The translations under genes and the position numbers were made by a program. From JAHHUA01 sp036635475 (GTDB lineage: Bacteria > Bacillota > Clostridia > Oscillospirales > Ruminococcaceae), in NCBI GenBank assembly GCA_036635475.1, contig JAVWQH010000012.1, forward strand, positions 1 through 53,934: DNA of 53,934 nucleotides, written 5' to 3'. Numbering within the stretch: the stretch's first letter is position 1; every line of letters begins with the position of its first letter. Below the pieces are notes generated by a model that was not told where the DNA came from, did not search any database, and was given only the letters and a program-made list of their open reading frames with translations. Positions 24,948-33,248 of the stretch are shown here, piece after piece.

Positions 24948-25925
24948 CTATTTCGAGAATTTATGGCAAGCAATTTGTCTGCCGTCACTCATTTCTTTTA
25001 ATATTGGCTTTTCTTTTATACATTTTTCAGTTGCATATTTACATCTTGATGCAAAAACGCAGCCTTTGGGAACTTTTGTCCTTGATGGAAGTTCACCGTC
25101 TAATATAATTCTCGGTTTTTCCTCTTCTGAGATATTAGTTAAGGAAGAAAAAAGTGCTTCAGTATATGGGTGAAGTGGCGTTTTACACAAAAGATTTGCA
25201 TCGCCCAATTCAACAATTTCACCAAAATTCATAACGGCAATTCTGTCTGCCATATAGCCCACAACATTAAGATTGTGGGCTATAAACAAATATGTCAGAT
25301 TGAATTTTTCTTGCAAATCCTTGAGCAAATTCAAAATTTGAGCCTGAATTGACATATCAAGTGATGAAACTGCCTCGTCACATACAACAAATGATGGGTT
25401 CAAAATCAATGCTATTGCTATTGCTATTCTTTGACGTTGACCGCCGGAAAGCTCGTGTGGCAACCTTTTTTTATAGGTTTTATCAAGTCCTACAAGTCCT
25501 AGCATTTCATCAATTATTTTTTCTCTTTCTTTTGAAGTTGAATCGATTTTGTGAATAATGAGCGGTTCTTCCAAAAGCCAACCTATTGTTTTTCTTGGAT
25601 TAATTGAAGAATAAGGGTCTTGAAAAACAATTTGTATTCGTTTTCGCAACTCTTTTAATGCCGTACCCTTTGTCTTTGATAAATCAATTTTTGCATTTTC
25701 AAAATCGTAATAAATTTTTCCTTCACTTGGCTCTGTCAACTTCAAAAGCATCTCTCCGAATGTTGTTTTTCCGCAACCAGACTCCCCTACTAAGCCGAAA
25801 ATTTCACCTTTATATATTTCTAAATTCAACGAATTTACAGCGTGAATTTTGTTGTTTTTATCGTCTTGATATATTTTCGATAAATTTTCAACTGTTATAA
25901 GTGGTTCATTTTCTTTTTTATTCAT
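24948..25925 (-). CDS. Oligopeptide/dipeptide (or nickel) ABC importer ATPase, OppF/DppF-like
   Basis: A 325-residue ABC ATPase with Walker A GESGCGKTT near 49, signature LSGGQRQR near 160, Walker B FVVCDEA and the C-terminal cysteine-containing segment (VFASRCKYATEKC) shared by Opp/Dpp ATPases, where it can hold an Fe-S cluster or metal. Longer in-frame starts exist upstream, but ATG 25925 overlaps the end of the OppD-like gene by eight bases and has a GGTGAG site. It pairs with the OppD-like ATPase to drive the permease. Confidence 0.9.
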   Translation of the reverse strand: MNKKENEPLITVENLSKIYQDDKNNKIHAVNSLNLEIYKGEIFGLVGESGCGKTTFGEMLLKLTEPSEGKIYYDFENAKIDLSKTKGTALKELRKRIQIVFQDPYSSINPRKTIGWLLEEPLIIHKIDSTSKEREKIIDEMLGLVGLDKTYKKRLPHELSGGQRQRIAIAIALILNPSFVVCDEAVSSLDMSIQAQILNLLKDLQEKFNLTYLFIAHNLNVVGYMADRIAVMNFGEIVELGDANLLCKTPLHPYTEALFSSLTNISEEEKPRIILDGELPSRTKVPKGCVFASRCKYATEKCIKEKPILKEMSDGRQIACHKFSK

Positions 25926-26916
25926 CAAACTCACCACATTTCTCATCATAAAGATGACAATAAACTGAAATGTCATCAATAATTTTTTCTTGTGGCATTA
26001 GTTCATTACAGATTTTCATACACTTTTCGCATCTCTTTGCAAAAGGGCAACCGACTGATTTTCTTTCCTCAATTGATGGTACAAAACCTTTTATTGTGGA
26101 AAGTCTTTCACCTCTTTTTTTGACGTTTGGTATTGATTTAATAAGTCCGATTGTGTACGGGTGAAGAGGATTTTTGATTATTTTTTCTGTGTCACCACTT
26201 TCCACAATTCTCCCTGCATACATTATATATGATTTACTGCAAAGTTCTTTTACCAATCCTAAATCGTGGGATATAAGCAAAATTGCAGTTTCACTATCTT
26301 GGTTCAGCTTTTTCAAAAGCACCATTATTTGTGCTTGAATTGTGGCATCAAGTGCCGTTGTTGGTTCATCTGCAATCACAAGTTCAGGATTATTTATAAG
26401 AGCCATTGCAATCATAATTCTTTGACGCATACCTCCCGAAAGGCTGTGTGGGTACGAATTATATAGCTTTTCAACATCTGATAATCCCACTTTTTTCATA
26501 ATATCATATGTCATAGTTTTAGCTTCTTTTTTTGTTATCTTCTCTATTTTTATGTTTTCTTGAATTTGCACTCCAACTTTCATTAATGGATTTAATGAAG
26601 TCATTGGCTCTTGAAAAATCATAGAAATATTTTTGCCTCTGTATTTGTTCCAGTCATTTTCGCTGAGATTATCCATATTGTCCCCGAGAAAATTAATATG
26701 TCCACTTTCAATAATTGCATCATCTGGTAAAAGTCCGATTGCCGATAGCGCTGTGACAGTTTTTCCGCAGCCGGACTCACCGATTAATCCGGTCATTTTG
26801 CCTTTTTGAGCAGAGATTGTAACGTCTTTCACAACATTATATATATTATTATTTTCTTTGAACGATATTGTTAATTCGTCAATTTGCAAAACTGAGTTTT
26901 CAGGGGTATTACTCAT
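25918..26916 (-). CDS. Oligopeptide/dipeptide (or nickel) ABC importer ATPase, OppD/DppD-like
   Basis: A 332-residue ATPase with Walker A GESGCGKT near 44, Q-loop FQEPMTSLNPLMKVG, signature LSGGMRQR, Walker B LVIADEP, H-loop LLISHD and the Opp-type C-terminal region with the cysteine motif CPFAKRCEKCMKIC. The ATG overlaps the stop of the OppC-like gene (ATGA, four bases). Fourth gene of the transporter operon, between permease and the OppF-like ATPase. Confidence 0.92.
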   Translation of the reverse strand: MSNTPENSVLQIDELTISFKENNNIYNVVKDVTISAQKGKMTGLIGESGCGKTVTALSAIGLLPDDAIIESGHINFLGDNMDNLSENDWNKYRGKNISMIFQEPMTSLNPLMKVGVQIQENIKIEKITKKEAKTMTYDIMKKVGLSDVEKLYNSYPHSLSGGMRQRIMIAMALINNPELVIADEPTTALDATIQAQIMVLLKKLNQDSETAILLISHDLGLVKELCSKSYIMYAGRIVESGDTEKIIKNPLHPYTIGLIKSIPNVKKRGERLSTIKGFVPSIEERKSVGCPFAKRCEKCMKICNELMPQEKIIDDISVYCHLYDEKCGEFDE

Positions 26917-27743
26917 ATATTATTCTCCCCTTTTGTTTCAATCTGTTGGCAGCCGTCTGCGATAAGATTAAATCCCATAGCTAATAATGTGATTGAAATT
27001 GCCGGAATAAACACATACCATGGTGCTTGCAATATAACGTTTTGTGCCTCGCTAAGCATCTTTCCAAAGCTAGGCATAAGCGGATTTGCACCTAATCCAA
27101 GATAGCTTAATCCAGCCTCGCTCATAACTGCTGACGAAAAGCTTAAAGAGCAAGTCACAATAATTTCCGAAGTTAAATTTGGCAAAATATGAATGAACAT
27201 AATTCGGAATATTCCTGCACCTCTTGCCCGAGTTGCTTTCACATAATCCAAATTTTTATTTTTTAGGAAACCGCTCCTTGTTATCCTTGCAAAACGTGGC
27301 ATTGACATAATAGCCAATGCAAAAATAATGTTGATTGTATTGCTGCCAAAAACGGCAATCATCATAAGTGCAATAAGTATTCCTGGGAATGCCATTTGTG
27401 TATCAATCAATTTTTCAATAATTTCATCAGCAATTCCACCAAAATATCCTGCAATACTTCCAAGTATTCCACCAAAAAAAAGTCCTATTGCAACAGTTGA
27501 ACCGCCAATTATGAATGAAATTCTTGCTCCAACCATCAATCGGCTTAGAATATCTCTCCCCAGATTATCTGTGCCAAGTAAATGCTCTTTTGAGAAAAAA
27601 TCCAATTTATTTGCAACGTCAATTTCTGCAAAGTCATATGGAGTGTAAAATAGTCCCACAAGCATAATCAATAAAACTATACCAATCATTATACAGCCAG
27701 ATACTATACTTATATTTTTACAGTATTTATTATTAATTTTCAA
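26913..27743 (-). CDS. ABC importer permease, OppC/DppC-like
   Basis: A 276-residue inner-membrane permease with five to six membrane segments. The N-terminal HLLGTDNLGRDILSRLMVGAR motif (about 55-75) is the classic OppC/DppC entrance, and the EAA loop (RARGAGIFRIMFIHILPN) lies near 180. The start is a TTG: two TTG codons stand side by side at 27746 and 27743, and the second has the better spacing to GGTGA. No ATG is near. It pairs with the OppB-like permease 25 bases upstream. Confidence 0.9.
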   Translation of the reverse strand: MKINNKYCKNISIVSGCIMIGIVLLIMLVGLFYTPYDFAEIDVANKLDFFSKEHLLGTDNLGRDILSRLMVGARISFIIGGSTVAIGLFFGGILGSIAGYFGGIADEIIEKLIDTQMAFPGILIALMMIAVFGSNTINIIFALAIMSMPRFARITRSGFLKNKNLDYVKATRARGAGIFRIMFIHILPNLTSEIIVTCSLSFSSAVMSEAGLSYLGLGANPLMPSFGKMLSEAQNVILQAPWYVFIPAISITLLAMGFNLIADGCQQIETKGENNI

Positions 27744-27767
27744 CAATTTTCACCACGTTCCGCCATA

Positions 27768-28709
27768 TTATTTCACTCTTATTCGTGGGTCTATTAACGA
27801 ATAAAGCATATCCACTAAAAAATTACAAATAACTACAATGACTGCAAGATAAAGCACTAACCCTTGAATAAGCGGCAAATCTCTTGTTGCAATTGATGTT
27901 GCAATGAGCTTTCCAATTCCGGGCAAGGAAAAGACATTTTCAATTATTATGCTCCCGCCCAAAATATCCGCTACCAACATTCCAAGCATTGTTATTGCAG
28001 GTACAAGGGAATTTCTCAGAATATGCTTTTTCAATATCTTACTTTGTGAAAAGCCTTTGCTTCTTGCAGTTTTGACATATGGCTGCTGCTTTTCATTTTC
28101 AATACAAACTTTAACATAACGCATTAATATTGCCGAAGAACCGATTGAAATAGCAACTGATGGCAATATCATAGTTTTTAAATATTCTATTGGGTTCACG
28201 CTAAAAGCAGTGTACCCCATTGATGGAACAAGTTTTAGCCAAACTGAAAACACACTGATAAGCATTATTCCAATACAAAACGACGGAATAGACAAGCCCA
28301 TTTGTGATATTACAGACAAAATCACTGCTGTTTTCTCGCTATGTTTCATAGATAGAAATATTCCCATAGGTATTCCAATTAGAATTGTCAGCAATATTGA
28401 CAATACCGACAATCCTGCTGTCACCCCAAATGCACTGGAAATTAAACCTGAAACAGGCTGATGATATCTATACGACATTCCTAAATCGCCCTTAAACAGA
28501 TTTTTAATCCAATTAAAATACCTTGTTAGCGGTGGCAAATTTAGCTGGAGTTCTTTTTCAAGTGCAATAATTTGTTCGGGTTCAGCATTAACACCAAGGA
28601 TTATTTCCGCCGGATTTTGTGGCATTAATTGGAAAACTGCAAATGTTGCAAGTGAAACTAAAAACATTGTTATAACTAATCCTGCTATCTTTTTGAAATA
28701 ATATTTCAT
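27768..28709 (-). CDS. ABC importer permease, OppB/DppB-like
   Basis: A 313-residue permease with about six membrane segments, the N-terminal FFKKI/ALVITMFLVSLATFAVFQLMP helix and the EAA loop KTARSKGFSQSKILKKHILRNS near 205. A longer frame opens at 28796 but it would start inside the hairpin that separates it from the binding-protein gene; ATG 28709 has GAGGG 12 bases upstream and matches the family length. Together with the OppC-like protein it forms the channel. Confidence 0.9.
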   Translation of the reverse strand: MKYYFKKIAGLVITMFLVSLATFAVFQLMPQNPAEIILGVNAEPEQIIALEKELQLNLPPLTRYFNWIKNLFKGDLGMSYRYHQPVSGLISSAFGVTAGLSVLSILLTILIGIPMGIFLSMKHSEKTAVILSVISQMGLSIPSFCIGIMLISVFSVWLKLVPSMGYTAFSVNPIEYLKTMILPSVAISIGSSAILMRYVKVCIENEKQQPYVKTARSKGFSQSKILKKHILRNSLVPAITMLGMLVADILGGSIIIENVFSLPGIGKLIATSIATRDLPLIQGLVLYLAVIVVICNFLVDMLYSLIDPRIRVK

Positions 28710-28754
28710 ATGCAACGCCACCCTCTTTATGTATAAAAATTTCGCAAATAGCCT

Positions 28755-28792
28755 AAAAGCTGTGGAAGGATTTTCGCCTATCCACAGCTTTT
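28755..28792 (-). terminator. Attenuating hairpin between binding-protein and permease genes
   Basis: A 12-bp stem (28755-28766 with 28781-28792) extended by AGG/CCT inside, 21 bases after the binding-protein stop, with a short U-run. Partial termination here would give more binding protein than permease, a usual arrangement in ABC operons. Confidence 0.6.
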
Positions 28793-28813
28793 TCATTTAC
28801 TGAGATTAAAATA

Positions 28814-30325
28814 TTATTCAAAATATAGCTTAGAAAAATCAATAAAATTTATTGGATAAAAAGTATAACCCTTTAAATCTTTTCTTGATGCAACTGTTAA
28901 ATTAGGGTCACAAATATAAACTGAAGCGGATTTTTCTGTTAAAATTTTCTGTGCTTCTTTATATTGTGCAGCTCTTTTTTCTACATCTAACTCAACCGCT
29001 GCGGAATTAACAAGTTCATCATATTTTTTATCGCTAAATTTGATAAAGTTCTTTTTATAATCAGTGGTATATCTAATGAGAATATCGTTAGGGTCTAATT
29101 TTCCTCCGAAAGCTACAACAGTAGATTGATATTCTGCTTTTGAGTAGACTTTGTCAAGCCATGTTGCCCATTCAATTATCTCAACATCTGCATTAATTCC
29201 TATTTTCTTTAGTTGTTCAACCAAAATTTGAGCAGAATCAATATGTTGCTGATAATTTCCCGGAACTGTTATTGTCATATCAAAACCGTTTTCATATCCT
29301 GCTTTTTTCAAAAGTTCCTTTGCCTTTTCTATGTCAAAACTGTAGACATTAGAAAGTTCATTGTTGTAATACTCTTGCATTACAGGGCTGAAATTTGAAA
29401 AAAGCTCAGTTGCATAGCCTCCGAATGCTCCATCTATTATTTCTTTTTTATTAACTGCATAGTTAATTGCTTTTCTCACATCTTCATTATCAAATGGTGC
29501 AACTTCATTGTTAAAAGCGAATAATTGAACCATATTTTGTGGAGAAGTGTAAATATCAAACTTATCTTTAAGTACTTTTGCATCATCAGGTGTCACTGAG
29601 GCAATATCAAGTTGTCCGGATTGTACTGCCGATACAACAGCACCAAAATCCGTCATAACATATACTTCTGCTCTATCTATTTTAGGCATTTTTTCTTTAT
29701 CATAATATGCCTTATTTTTATTTAATACAATTTTTTGACCGGGTATGTATTCTTCAAATGTAAATGGACCTGTACCAACAGGCTTTGTTTCCTGTTCATT
29801 ATAATCACAAGGCAAAATCGCAACTTTATTCAAACCTAGAAATGAAGATGATGACTCTTTTAATTTCATAACAAAAGTAAAATCATCAGTAGCTTCAATA
29901 CTTGTAACTGATTGGAATTTTTTTGTGAGTGCTTCCTCTCCGCCCAATCCTGTCAACGCATTGTAGGAGTACAGCACATCTGCGGAAGTCATTTTTTTGC
30001 CATTATGAAATGTTACATCATTTCTTAGAGAAAATGTGTAAGTCAATCCATCTTCGGAAATTTTCCATTCTTTTGCAAGGCAAGGAATTAACTCACCTTT
30101 TTCATTGAATGACAAAAGTCCTTCAAATACATTTAAGAATATTGCGTTTGTATCTGCTGCAGCGGATTTCCAAGGGTGTAAATTATCAGGTTCTGCTGCA
30201 ATGTTCGTGCGTACAACCTTTTCTTTTTTAACTTCATCAATGTTTTTTTCAACTTTTGTACAGCCTGTTAAAAAACAAGTCAAAGTCAATGCAAGTACAA
30301 GTGTCATCGCAATTAGTTTTTTCAT
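28814..30325 (-). CDS. Extracellular solute-binding lipoprotein, family 5 (peptide/nickel)
   Basis: A 503-residue binding protein. The signal peptide ends in a lipobox LTGC (Cys near 22), so it is a lipoprotein held outside the membrane. Family 5 features: AAEPDNLHPWKS near 43, the LAKEWKISEDGLTYTFSLRNDVTFHNGKKMTSADVLYSY region near 85-125 (shown here in two parts by position: 83-101 and 102-125), and GTGPFTFEEY near 185. The ligand, peptide, nickel-chelate or other, cannot be told. First gene of the ABC operon; ribosome site AAAGAGG. Confidence 0.92.
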   Translation of the reverse strand: MKKLIAMTLVLALTLTCFLTGCTKVEKNIDEVKKEKVVRTNIAAEPDNLHPWKSAAADTNAIFLNVFEGLLSFNEKGELIPCLAKEWKISEDGLTYTFSLRNDVTFHNGKKMTSADVLYSYNALTGLGGEEALTKKFQSVTSIEATDDFTFVMKLKESSSSFLGLNKVAILPCDYNEQETKPVGTGPFTFEEYIPGQKIVLNKNKAYYDKEKMPKIDRAEVYVMTDFGAVVSAVQSGQLDIASVTPDDAKVLKDKFDIYTSPQNMVQLFAFNNEVAPFDNEDVRKAINYAVNKKEIIDGAFGGYATELFSNFSPVMQEYYNNELSNVYSFDIEKAKELLKKAGYENGFDMTITVPGNYQQHIDSAQILVEQLKKIGINADVEIIEWATWLDKVYSKAEYQSTVVAFGGKLDPNDILIRYTTDYKKNFIKFSDKKYDELVNSAAVELDVEKRAAQYKEAQKILTEKSASVYICDPNLTVASRKDLKGYTFYPINFIDFSKLYFE

Positions 30326-30589
30326 TTTTTTAACCTCTTTTTGATTAATTTTGACGAGTAAAAAATTACTTCGCCGTAATATTTGTATTCAACAGATTTA
30401 TTCGCACAGCTTAATTAATATTTTCAGAAGTGTAGCAAAAAATTTCACTCACTCATTATTTTAAAAATATCCGATTTTTTAATAAAATATGCGAACAGTC
30501 ATTTTAAGGCTTGTATGCTTATTATTCTCAATTTCATCTCCTAATCTTGCTAAACTTTCAAATAACTTGTCCTATTGAATTACATTGCT
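30326..30589 (-). other. Long 5' leader of the Opp-type operon
   Basis: From the proposed promoter to the binding-protein ATG there are about 260 untranslated bases. Near its 3' end a short hairpin with a T-rich loop (about 30352-30375) lies just before the ribosome site. A 31-codon open stretch (30479-30572, minus) has protein-like composition but no start codon or ribosome site and is not called. No known riboswitch motif was recognised. Confidence 0.4.
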
Positions 30590-30618
30590 ATTTTAACGTT
30601 TTTTATTGAAAATATCAA
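30590..30618 (-). promoter_or_regulatory. Possible promoter of the Opp-type operon
   Basis: Minus strand TTGATA (30613-30618), 17-base spacer, TAAAAT (30590-30595). It would give a leader of about 258 bases. No better match was seen closer to the gene. Confidence 0.5.
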
Positions 30619-30698
30619 TAGTAAATATTTTTTTATTTTAATTATATTATTTGAATAAATATATGCACAAAAGGTAATGATAAATTTGAGGTGATGAT

Positions 30699-30857
30699 AT
30701 GAATGAAGCTTTTGCAAGGCTTAATGAAAAAGAAATTAATGTAATCAATAACGCACAAGCAGAGCTAAAAAATCAAACCGGAAATAATATTGTTTTAGTT
30801 GCGTATTGTGTTGACAATAATAAAGGAGGAAATATTAATGACAAAGCTAAATTGTAA
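30699..30857 (+). CDS. Small protein of unknown function upstream of DUF1540 gene
   Basis: A 52-codon gene with a good ribosome site (GAGGTGAT, 30688-30695, three bases from the ATG at its end). The product begins MNEAFARLNEKEINVINNAQ and has a mostly helical, Asn/Glu-rich N-terminal half and a short hydrophobic stretch (NIVLVAYCV). Its last 20 bases overlap the start of the DUF1540 gene, whose AAAGGAGG lies inside it, so the two are translationally coupled. I do not recognise a family. Confidence 0.6.
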   Translation: MNEAFARLNEKEINVINNAQAELKNQTGNNIVLVAYCVDNNKGGNINDKAKL

Positions 30858-31146
30858 TGTTTGTGATTGTGCAAGTAACAAGGAAAATCATTGTTGTAGA
30901 CCTAGTATTGATGTTGAAGGTACAAATGCGTGTTCATGTTGCGAAACAACTTGTCACTCTTACGAACCTAATCCCAGCGGTGCTACAAACAGCACTTCAT
31001 TTTCCAACGTAAATTCAACTCTTGACGTTTCTTGCCACGCACAAACTTGTGTGCATAACAACAGCGGTAAGTGTAAAGCAGGCTCAATAAGCATTGCTCA
31101 AGGCACAAATGGTACTGAATGTGCTTCATTCCAAAGCAAAAACTAA
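30838..31146 (+). CDS. DUF1540-domain protein (two cysteine-rich repeats)
   Basis: A 102-residue cysteine-rich protein with two DUF1540-type units: the first from C5 (LNCNVCDCASNKENHCC, CSCCETTC), the second from about residue 61 (VSCHAQTCVHNNSGKCKAGSI, ending TECASFQ). About 14 cysteines suggest metal binding. DUF1540 proteins are common in Clostridia and Bacilli, some in spores, with no tested function. ATG 30838 has AAAGGAGG; an upstream frame extension to 30799 lacks a site. It converges on the VanW-family gene with a shared terminator. Confidence 0.85.
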   Translation: MTKLNCNVCDCASNKENHCCRPSIDVEGTNACSCCETTCHSYEPNPSGATNSTSFSNVNSTLDVSCHAQTCVHNNSGKCKAGSISIAQGTNGTECASFQSKN

Positions 31147-31151
31147 CAAAA

Positions 31152-31179
31152 AAGTGCAGTGGCAACAGCTACTGCACTT
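31152..31179. terminator. Bidirectional terminator between DUF1540 and VanW genes
   Basis: A 12-bp stem (31152-31163 with 31168-31179, one G-U) with an AACA loop, T-rich on both sides. The stop codon of the VanW gene (31169-31171) lies inside the stem. Confidence 0.82.
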
Positions 31180-31993
31180 CAATTTTTTCTTTTATAAAAC
31201 TTTCATCATATAATATTTTTGCGTAATTATTTTTTATAATTTCCTTGCTGACTATCTGACCTGTTTGAGAGTTAATTGTTGTTCTAACAACCTTTCCAAC
31301 ACGATAAACACTATCATCTTTTCTTTCAAAATGCTCATCTTCGCTTTTGATATGATAGGTTTGAATTGGCTTTTTATCGCAATAAATCTCTCCGCATAAA
31401 TATTTATCGTCCACATAAGTTATTAGCTGATATGTATTTTCAGTAGTATTTTTAAAGCGATAATCAAGATAGTTATACATTATAGATGTACCTGTTCCGA
31501 AAGGAATTGTCCTCCCATAATCGGGAAACATATCTATACCATCGTGATGATGATGTTCAATTATTTCAAGGGGTGTATGCAAAATCAGCCAATGAATCAA
31601 ATTTGTAAATTGGCACATTCCCCCACCAATATCCTTGGAAACCTCACCGCAATTTATAGTCAAACCCTCTTTATATCCCTTTTTGGTGCTACAATTCCCA
31701 ATTAAATGCCAAAACGAAAATATCTCGTTGGGTTTAATGATTACTCCATTTATATGAGGGGCGGCAATTTTAAGATTTACAGCTTTATTTTCTTGCAAAG
31801 CACTGTCAACATTGCCTAGTTTTCTTCTTATAAGTGAATTCGACGCATAAACTTTATAAGGCAATTTTTCCTCACTTTTTTGCGAAGAAAAATTTCTGCA
31901 AGATAAATCCTTTAATGAGCGAAAAATTCTGCACTTTGCTCTCGATATTTTATAGGTTAATGGACTTATTTGGCAAAATAATTTGCGTTTCAT
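31169..31993 (-). CDS. VanW-family protein
   Basis: A 274-residue protein with the VanW core: IIKPNEIFSFWHLIGN near 105, the GGGMCQFTNLIHW motif near 138 and HHHDG/IPFGTGTSIMYNYLDYRF near 165-195. VanW occurs in vancomycin-resistance clusters, but stand-alone members are widespread and of unknown function; no resistance gene is near. No clear signal peptide is seen. A GTG at 32002 is in frame, but ATG 31993 fits the AAGGTGA site. Its stop is inside the terminator stem. Confidence 0.85.
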   Translation of the reverse strand: MKRKLFCQISPLTYKISRAKCRIFRSLKDLSCRNFSSQKSEEKLPYKVYASNSLIRRKLGNVDSALQENKAVNLKIAAPHINGVIIKPNEIFSFWHLIGNCSTKKGYKEGLTINCGEVSKDIGGGMCQFTNLIHWLILHTPLEIIEHHHHDGIDMFPDYGRTIPFGTGTSIMYNYLDYRFKNTTENTYQLITYVDDKYLCGEIYCDKKPIQTYHIKSEDEHFERKDDSVYRVGKVVRTTINSQTGQIVSKEIIKNNYAKILYDESFIKEKIEVQ

Positions 31994-32034
31994 TAAATTC
32001 ACCTTGATTTCTTTGTATATAAGTACTATAATGT

Positions 32035-32063
32035 ATTATAGGTTATATATATGACATTTGCAA
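32035..32063 (-). promoter_or_regulatory. Sigma-A type promoter of the VanW gene
   Basis: Minus strand TTGCAA (32058-32063), 17-base spacer, TATAAT (32035-32040), 42 bases before the ATG. Confidence 0.75.
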
Positions 32064-32119
32064 CATATTAAGTTCCTTTGCAAATATTATTTTATGTTTA
32101 ATTTTTTTGTCAAAAAGTA

Positions 32120-32148
32120 TTGCATTTTATTTCTTAATATGATAAAAT
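32120..32148 (+). promoter_or_regulatory. Sigma-A type promoter of rpmE
   Basis: TTGCAT (32120-32125), 17-base spacer, TAAAAT (32143-32148), 46 bases before the rpmE ATG. Confidence 0.75.
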
Positions 32149-32193
32149 ACCAATGTTATGTACACATTTGGATTGAAAGAGGTGACATTTACA

Positions 32194-32397
32194 ATGAAAA
32201 AGGGAATTCATCCTGACTATAAGCCAACAACAATAACTTGTGCTTGTGGCGAAGTCATTGAGACATCTTCTACAAGTAAGGATATTAAAGTAGAAATTTG
32301 TTCAAAGTGCCATCCGCTATTCACAGGCAAACAAAAGCTTGTTGATACCGGTGGTCGTGTTGACAGATTTAAAAAGCGTTTTGGAATGGAAAAGTAA
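32194..32397 (+). CDS. rpmE: 50S ribosomal protein bL31 (zinc-binding type)
   Basis: A 67-residue ribosomal protein. It has the bL31 pattern KKGIHPDYKPTTITCACG, a CxC and a CSKC pair that together bind zinc (the C+ form), and the HPLFTGKQKLVDTGGRVDRF end. The C+ form is replaced by a zinc-free form in low zinc in some bacteria; no such paralogue is in the window. ATG 32194 follows AAAGAGGTGA; the upstream ATG at 32158 lacks a ribosome site and would add 12 residues foreign to the family. Confidence 0.96.
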   Translation: MKKGIHPDYKPTTITCACGEVIETSSTSKDIKVEICSKCHPLFTGKQKLVDTGGRVDRFKKRFGMEK

Positions 32398-32416
32398 TTT
32401 TATACAAAAGCTTTTC

Positions 32417-32445
32417 AGGGCGGTGCATCATAAGTGCGCCGCCCT
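32417..32445 (+). terminator. GC-rich hairpin after rpmE
   Basis: Seven-bp stem AGGGCGG/CCGCCCT (32417-32423 with 32439-32445) with an inner GCAT/GTGC helix. No T-run follows, so it may slow or partly end transcription before the next gene. Confidence 0.5.
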
Positions 32446-32474
32446 AATTTCACTATTTAAAAGAGGTGAATAAA

Positions 32475-33101
32475 TTGGAATATTCAACAATTGAGGGTTC
32501 TGCTCAGGACGAATTTGTCGAAAAACGTTCCAGATTTATCGGATATGTGAAAAACGTTACATCTGAAGAAGAGGCAATGGATTTTGTTAATTCTATACGT
32601 GGAAAAAATCGTGATGCTAGCCATAATGTCTACGCATACATACTTCGCAATGGGCAAATAAAACGATATTCAGATGATGGTGAACCTCAAGGAACTGCGG
32701 GTATTCCAGTTTTAGACGTACTTCAAAAGCAAGAACTAACTGACATATGTGCTGTTGTCACAAGGTATTTTGGAGGTGTTCTTCTTGGCGGCGGAGGATT
32801 GGTGCGAGCTTATTCTCATACTGTAAAGATTGCATTGGATTGTGCAGCCATCAAGGTTATGTCCCCTTGTACTGAGCTTTTGTTGGATATGGACTACACC
32901 TTGTACGGAAAAGTAACCTATATTCTTCCAAAATATTATATTAAAACTATTGAAAGCGATTTTGGTGCAACTGTCAAACTGAAATTGCTTATTAAAGACG
33001 AGTATATTTCACAATTTAAAAAAGAATTGACAGAAATAACTTCGGGAAATGTTCTCCCCAGAGAATGTGAAAAATATTATGCCTCTATTTTAGAAAACTA
33101 A
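32475..33101 (+). CDS. YigZ/IMPACT-family protein
   Basis: A 208-residue protein with the UPF0029/IMPACT N-terminal domain: EFVEKRSRFIGY near 12-23, HNVYAYI near 50, RYSDDGEPQGTAGIPVL near 63-79 and ITRYFGG-like VVTRYFGGVLLGGGGLVRAYS near 95. A C-terminal DUF1949-like domain follows. The family is linked to translation control (IMPACT) and proline peptidase-like claims for YigZ/YvyE; the role here is open. The start is TTG 32475, six bases after AGAGGTG; an in-frame GTG at 32466 would lie inside that site. Confidence 0.88.
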   Translation: MEYSTIEGSAQDEFVEKRSRFIGYVKNVTSEEEAMDFVNSIRGKNRDASHNVYAYILRNGQIKRYSDDGEPQGTAGIPVLDVLQKQELTDICAVVTRYFGGVLLGGGGLVRAYSHTVKIALDCAAIKVMSPCTELLLDMDYTLYGKVTYILPKYYIKTIESDFGATVKLKLLIKDEYISQFKKELTEITSGNVLPRECEKYYASILEN

Positions 33102-33141
33102 AATTTCTTGTTTATCAAAATAATATATTTATTGACAAATA

Positions 33142-33171
33142 TTCTTATAAAAAAGATTTTTTTTATAAGAA
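33142..33171 (+). terminator. AT-only inverted repeat after the YigZ gene
   Basis: TTCTTATAAAAAA (33142-33154) pairs with TTTTTTATAAGAA (33159-33171) around a four-base loop. The A-then-U form resembles a weak intrinsic terminator 40 bases past the stop. Confidence 0.45.
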
Positions 33172-33248
33172 TTAAAGGATTTTTGTTTTTTGTTGCGTAT
33201 AATATATTGTAAAGTTATTTTGAAACTATATTGAAAAGTGGTGTTTTT

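Noticed and set aside
28710..28796. 29-residue N-terminal extension of the OppB-like permease
   Set aside because: It begins inside the intercistronic hairpin and has no ribosome site; the family N-terminus begins at 28709.
30479..30572. Minus-strand 31-codon open stretch with protein-like composition
   Set aside because: Preceded directly by a stop, has no start codon or ribosome site; it may be a gene relic but cannot be supported.
31169..31993. Vancomycin-resistance gene
   Set aside because: VanW-family similarity alone does not mean resistance; no VanA/B, VanH, VanX or two-component genes are near.
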